Below, one piece after another: positions 5,544 to 7,270 of a stretch of DNA of 7,270 nucleotides. Numbering within the stretch: the stretch's first letter is position 1; every line of letters starts with the position of its first letter. Source of the stretch: Flavobacteriaceae bacterium (lineage in GTDB: Bacteria; Bacteroidota; Bacteroidia; Flavobacteriales; Flavobacteriaceae); the NCBI GenBank assembly GCA_015489265.1, contig WFZY01000151.1, positions 1 through 7,270 on the forward strand. The letters run 5' to 3'. The translations under genes and the position numbers were made by a program. The notes under the pieces were generated by a model. That model made no database searches and was not told where the DNA came from. It saw only the letters and a list, made by a program, of their open reading frames with translations.

Positions 5544-6476
5544 ATGAAAAAAATTATTTTAAGTTTGATTGTTTTATCCGTTTTATCATCTTGTGTCAGT
5601 TCAAAAAAATACCAGCAATTAGATGATAAATACATCAAAATGCGCAGTGAAAACGTTGAACTCAAAGATCAATTGGATTCATTGTCAAACAAACAAATGC
5701 GTTGTCAATCGGCTTTAGATCGATTACAAATACAGTATGACAATTTACAAAGCAAATATGCCACACTGGATAAGTTATATCAAGTCAAAGACAATGCTTA
5801 CAAAAAACTACAAGCCAGTTATGCAGCACTTTCGCAAAGCAGCAGCCAAACTTTGGCTTACGAAGCAGAAAAAAGTCGCAAATTGTTAGACTCTTTAAAT
5901 TTTAAGCAAAAAGAGTTAGCCAAAGAACGGGCGGCACTGGATCAACAAATCAAAAAAATAAAACAATTGGAAAATTTGATTGCGCAAAAAGATGCTAAAT
6001 TAAATAATCTGAAAGGTTCGTTAAACCGCGCACTCAACAAATTTAAAGGACAGGGCTTGAAAGTGACGGAAAAAGACGGAAAAATATATATTTCCATGGA
6101 AAACAAACTATTGTTTGATTCCGGTAGTTGGCACGTAAAACAAAACGGGCGTGATGCTATTAAAACCATTTCCAATATTCTGTCTATCAATCCGGATGTA
6201 GAAATTATGATTGAAGGTCACACAGATAATGTGCCATACCACGGTAAAGGTGCTATTCAAGACAATTGGGATTTGTCGGTCAAACGCGCTACATCTGTTG
6301 TGCGTCAATTGATGAAAAACAAAAATATAGACCCCAAACGTTTGATTCCTGCCGGTCGCAGCAAATATTTGCCGGTTGCCGATAACAGCACTCCGGAAGG
6401 TAGAGCCAAAAACCGGCGTATTGAAGTCATCTTAACCCCGCGTTTAGATGAAATCATGAACCTGTTAAACAACTAA
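5544..6476 (+). CDS. OmpA-family outer-membrane lipoprotein with coiled coil
   Basis: The 310-residue product should be a lipoprotein that links the outer membrane to peptidoglycan. It begins with a lipoprotein signal peptide ending in the lipobox LSSC, with Cys17 as the lipidated residue. Residues about 25-165 are a charged, heptad-rich coiled coil that can span the periplasm. Residues about 172-300 form the OmpA C-terminal domain, with GHTDN (Asp228) and NWDLSVKRATSVV (Arg248), the residues that bind diaminopimelate in known OmpA-type domains, plus AKNRRIEV near 288-295. There is no N-terminal beta-barrel, so it is a Pal-like or coiled-coil OmpA protein rather than OmpA itself. It has its own promoter and a leader hairpin and is followed by ugd after 5 bp. 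A flagellar MotB-type stator protein is unlikely, given the lipobox and the absence of a transmembrane helix. Confidence 0.9.
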   Translation: MKKIILSLIVLSVLSSCVSSKKYQQLDDKYIKMRSENVELKDQLDSLSNKQMRCQSALDRLQIQYDNLQSKYATLDKLYQVKDNAYKKLQASYAALSQSSSQTLAYEAEKSRKLLDSLNFKQKELAKERAALDQQIKKIKQLENLIAQKDAKLNNLKGSLNRALNKFKGQGLKVTEKDGKIYISMENKLLFDSGSWHVKQNGRDAIKTISNILSINPDVEIMIEGHTDNVPYHGKGAIQDNWDLSVKRATSVVRQLMKNKNIDPKRLIPAGRSKYLPVADNSTPEGRAKNRRIEVILTPRLDEIMNLLNN

Positions 6477-6481
6477 TTTTT

Positions 6482-7270
6482 ATGAAGATTACAGTCGTTG
6501 GAACCGGTTATGTCGGTTTGGTTACCGGCACTTGTTTTGCCGAATCGGGAAATGAGGTCATTTGCGTAGATATTAACGAGGACAAAGTCAAAAAAATGCA
6601 ACAAGGCAACGTGCCTATTTATGAGCCGGGCTTGGAAACCTTGTTTCACCGCAATATCAAAGCCGGTCGATTAAATTTCACGACTGATTTAAAACAAGGG
6701 GTAGATGCCGGCGAAATTATTTTTTTGGCATTACCGACACCCGAAGATGAAGACGGTTCGGCAGATTTGTCTTATGTAATGGATGTTGCCGGAAAAATAG
6801 GAAATTTGATGGAAGAAAATCCGGATACATCTTATAAAATTATCGTCAACAAAAGTACTGTTCCGGTTGGGACGGCTGAAAAAGTCGAAAATATTATCAA
6901 AGCCGAAACCGACAAATCATTTGATGTCGTTTCCAATCCTGAATTTTTAAGAGAGGGCTTTGCTGTTGATGATTTTATGAAACCCGAAAGAATCGTCATA
7001 GGAACCCATTCTGAAAAAGCACAAGAAAAAATGCGGCTGTTATATGAACCCTTTGTGCGTTCGGGTAATCCCATTATTATGATGGATCCACGCTCGGCAG
7101 AAATCACCAAATATGCATCCAATGCATTTTTAGCGATGAAAATTACTTTTATGAACGAAATTGCCAATTTTGCTGAAAAAGTAGGCGCTGATGTCAATAA
7201 AATACGTATCGGAATGGGAACTGACTCACGTATTGGCAAACGCTTTTTGTTTCCCGGCATCGGCTACGGC
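6482..7270 (+). CDS. ugd: UDP-glucose 6-dehydrogenase, 3' part beyond the window
   Basis: The enzyme oxidises UDP-glucose to UDP-glucuronate with two NAD+, supplying capsule, exopolysaccharide or lipopolysaccharide sugars. The 263 residues visible run from the ATG 5 bp after the OmpA-family stop to the window edge. The NAD-binding Rossmann fold is clear: GTGYVG at 7-12 and Asp30 ending the second strand (VICVDIN). Further family motifs are STVPVGT (125-131), NPEFLREG (152-159) and the substrate-binding helix with Lys210, Asn214 and Lys220. The sequence breaks off within GIGYG, where the family continues GSCFPKD, so the catalytic cysteine lies just outside. Members run about 430-440 residues, so about 60% is seen. 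UDP-N-acetyl-mannosamine dehydrogenase is a less likely alternative. Confidence 0.92.
   Translation, partial: MKITVVGTGYVGLVTGTCFAESGNEVICVDINEDKVKKMQQGNVPIYEPGLETLFHRNIKAGRLNFTTDLKQGVDAGEIIFLALPTPEDEDGSADLSYVMDVAGKIGNLMEENPDTSYKIIVNKSTVPVGTAEKVENIIKAETDKSFDVVSNPEFLREGFAVDDFMKPERIVIGTHSEKAQEKMRLLYEPFVRSGNPIIMMDPRSAEITKYASNAFLAMKITFMNEIANFAEKVGADVNKIRIGMGTDSRIGKRFLFPGIGYG

Noticed and set aside
5942..6308. Minus-strand open frames inside the OmpA-family gene
   Set aside because: They overlap a gene with clear lipobox and OmpA motifs, and their translations look like antisense noise.
6832..7260. A 142-codon minus-strand open frame inside ugd
   Set aside because: The plus strand encodes a continuous, motif-rich dehydrogenase throughout. 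The reverse frame has no family features.
1..7270. CRISPR array, tRNA, rRNA, toxin-antitoxin or defence system
   Set aside because: No regularly spaced direct repeats, no RNA gene signatures and no pair of small genes with such features are visible on either strand.

Overview
This window comes from a low-GC member of the Bacteroidota, most likely of the Flavobacteriia type. Four things point there. Promoters follow the TTG / TAnnTTTG pattern of that phylum instead of the E. coli -35/-10 pattern. Start codons are preceded by A-rich leaders without Shine-Dalgarno sequences. One gene encodes a C-terminal type IX secretion (T9SS) sorting domain, and another encodes an IPExxxVDY-type protein directly after rnc. 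The acyl carrier protein also reads like flavobacterial ACPs.

The left third (1-2510) is accessory DNA read from the minus strand. Positions 20-213 hold a nested palindromic element with attC-like ends. It lies 9 bp past the stop codon of a kelch-repeat, T9SS-sorted protein gene (223-1101). That gene has lost its 5' end at the border of an intact IS4-family insertion sequence of about 1.41 kb (1100-2510). The IS has 17-bp terminal inverted repeats, one transposase gene and a good phylum-type promoter. No target duplication is visible and the missing 5' part of the kelch gene is not on the other side, so the IS probably marks a deletion or rearrangement joint.

Positions 2511-2725 are intergenic, with a possible terminator, a near-perfect palindrome and the promoter of the next operon. 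Positions 2726-5436 are a tightly packed plus-strand core operon: acpP and fabF (fatty-acid synthesis), rnc (RNase III) and the IPExxxVDY-family gene. Spacing is 7 bp, 9 bp and a 44-bp overlap. rnc appears to use a TTG start.

A second transcription unit starts with its own promoter near 5443-5471 and a 5'-UTR hairpin. It encodes an OmpA-family lipoprotein (5544-6476) that should tether the outer membrane to peptidoglycan. After 5 bp comes UDP-glucose 6-dehydrogenase (6482 to beyond the window end), which makes UDP-glucuronate for surface polysaccharide. Together these genes serve envelope building: membrane lipids, outer-membrane anchoring and sugar-nucleotide supply.

I see no CRISPR array, tRNA, rRNA, defence system or clearly new multi-gene system. 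The most unusual DNA is the nested palindrome at the left edge and the IS/kelch junction.
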